Assembly: GCA_937968035.1 (NCBI GenBank)
Contig: CALBTS010000344.1
Span: forward strand, 1-5,698
Reading direction: 5' to 3'
DNA from: an uncultured Methanomethylovorans sp.
GTDB lineage: Archaea; Halobacteriota; Methanosarcinia; Methanosarcinales; Methanosarcinaceae
Length of the DNA: 5,698 nucleotides
Made by a program: the position numbers and the translations under genes. Shown one piece after another: positions 5,667 to 5,698 of the stretch (position 1 is its first letter; each line of letters begins with the position of its first letter). Below the pieces are notes generated by a model, which did no database searches, was not told the origin of the DNA, and saw only the letters and a program-made list of their open reading frames with translations.

Positions 5667-5698
5667 CTACGGAAAAACAATTAATTGATAATCAACAT

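Noticed and set aside
5667..5698. Tail of a further upstream minus-strand gene ending in TAG at 5669-5667
   Set aside because: Only about ten codons are visible, and another frame also stops nearby (TAA at 5683-5681). The sequence cannot show whether either is a real gene end.

Overview
This window holds most of a lasso peptide (class II RiPP) biosynthetic gene cluster. The host is probably a member of the Bacteroidota. Evidence for the host is indirect: intergenic DNA is AT-rich, and none of the six visible starts has a clear Shine-Dalgarno sequence (the protease gene has only a weak GAGA).

Layout, read along the minus strand from high to low coordinates: an HPr-kinase-like peptide kinase (5666-4848); a transglutaminase-fold leader peptidase, lasso B2 (4755-4342); a 46-codon precursor gene, lasso A (4206-4066), short enough for gene callers to miss; and an asparagine-synthetase-like lasso cyclase, lasso C (3996-2146). 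Next, on the plus strand, comes a 413-residue ATP-grasp protein (876-2117) that converges on the cyclase gene. The minus strand resumes with a PqqD-like leader-recognition protein, lasso B1 (588-298). Overlapping it by 4 bases is the start of an ABC exporter, lasso D (301 to beyond the window edge). The 287-base gap 589-875 lies between divergent genes and must hold the promoters for the B1-D pair and the ATP-grasp gene.

How the genes work together (family knowledge applied to this sequence): B1 binds the precursor leader, which carries a W-x-x-P-x-I form of the usual YxxPxL recognition motif. B2 cuts the leader off. C adenylates the side chain of Glu35 and closes an isopeptide ring onto the new N-terminus. 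D exports the threaded product. The precursor ends in serine, and a paeninodin-type kinase sits in the same cluster, so the mature peptide is predicted to be phosphorylated at its C-terminal Ser. The ATP-grasp protein has no standard role in lasso assembly. It is the most likely source of new chemistry here, or it may be a passenger gene.

The three main points are the precursor, the pairing of kinase with C-terminal Ser, and the inverted ATP-grasp gene that separates B1-D from the rest of the cluster. A small hairpin containing the cyclase start codon may set the ratio of precursor to enzyme.
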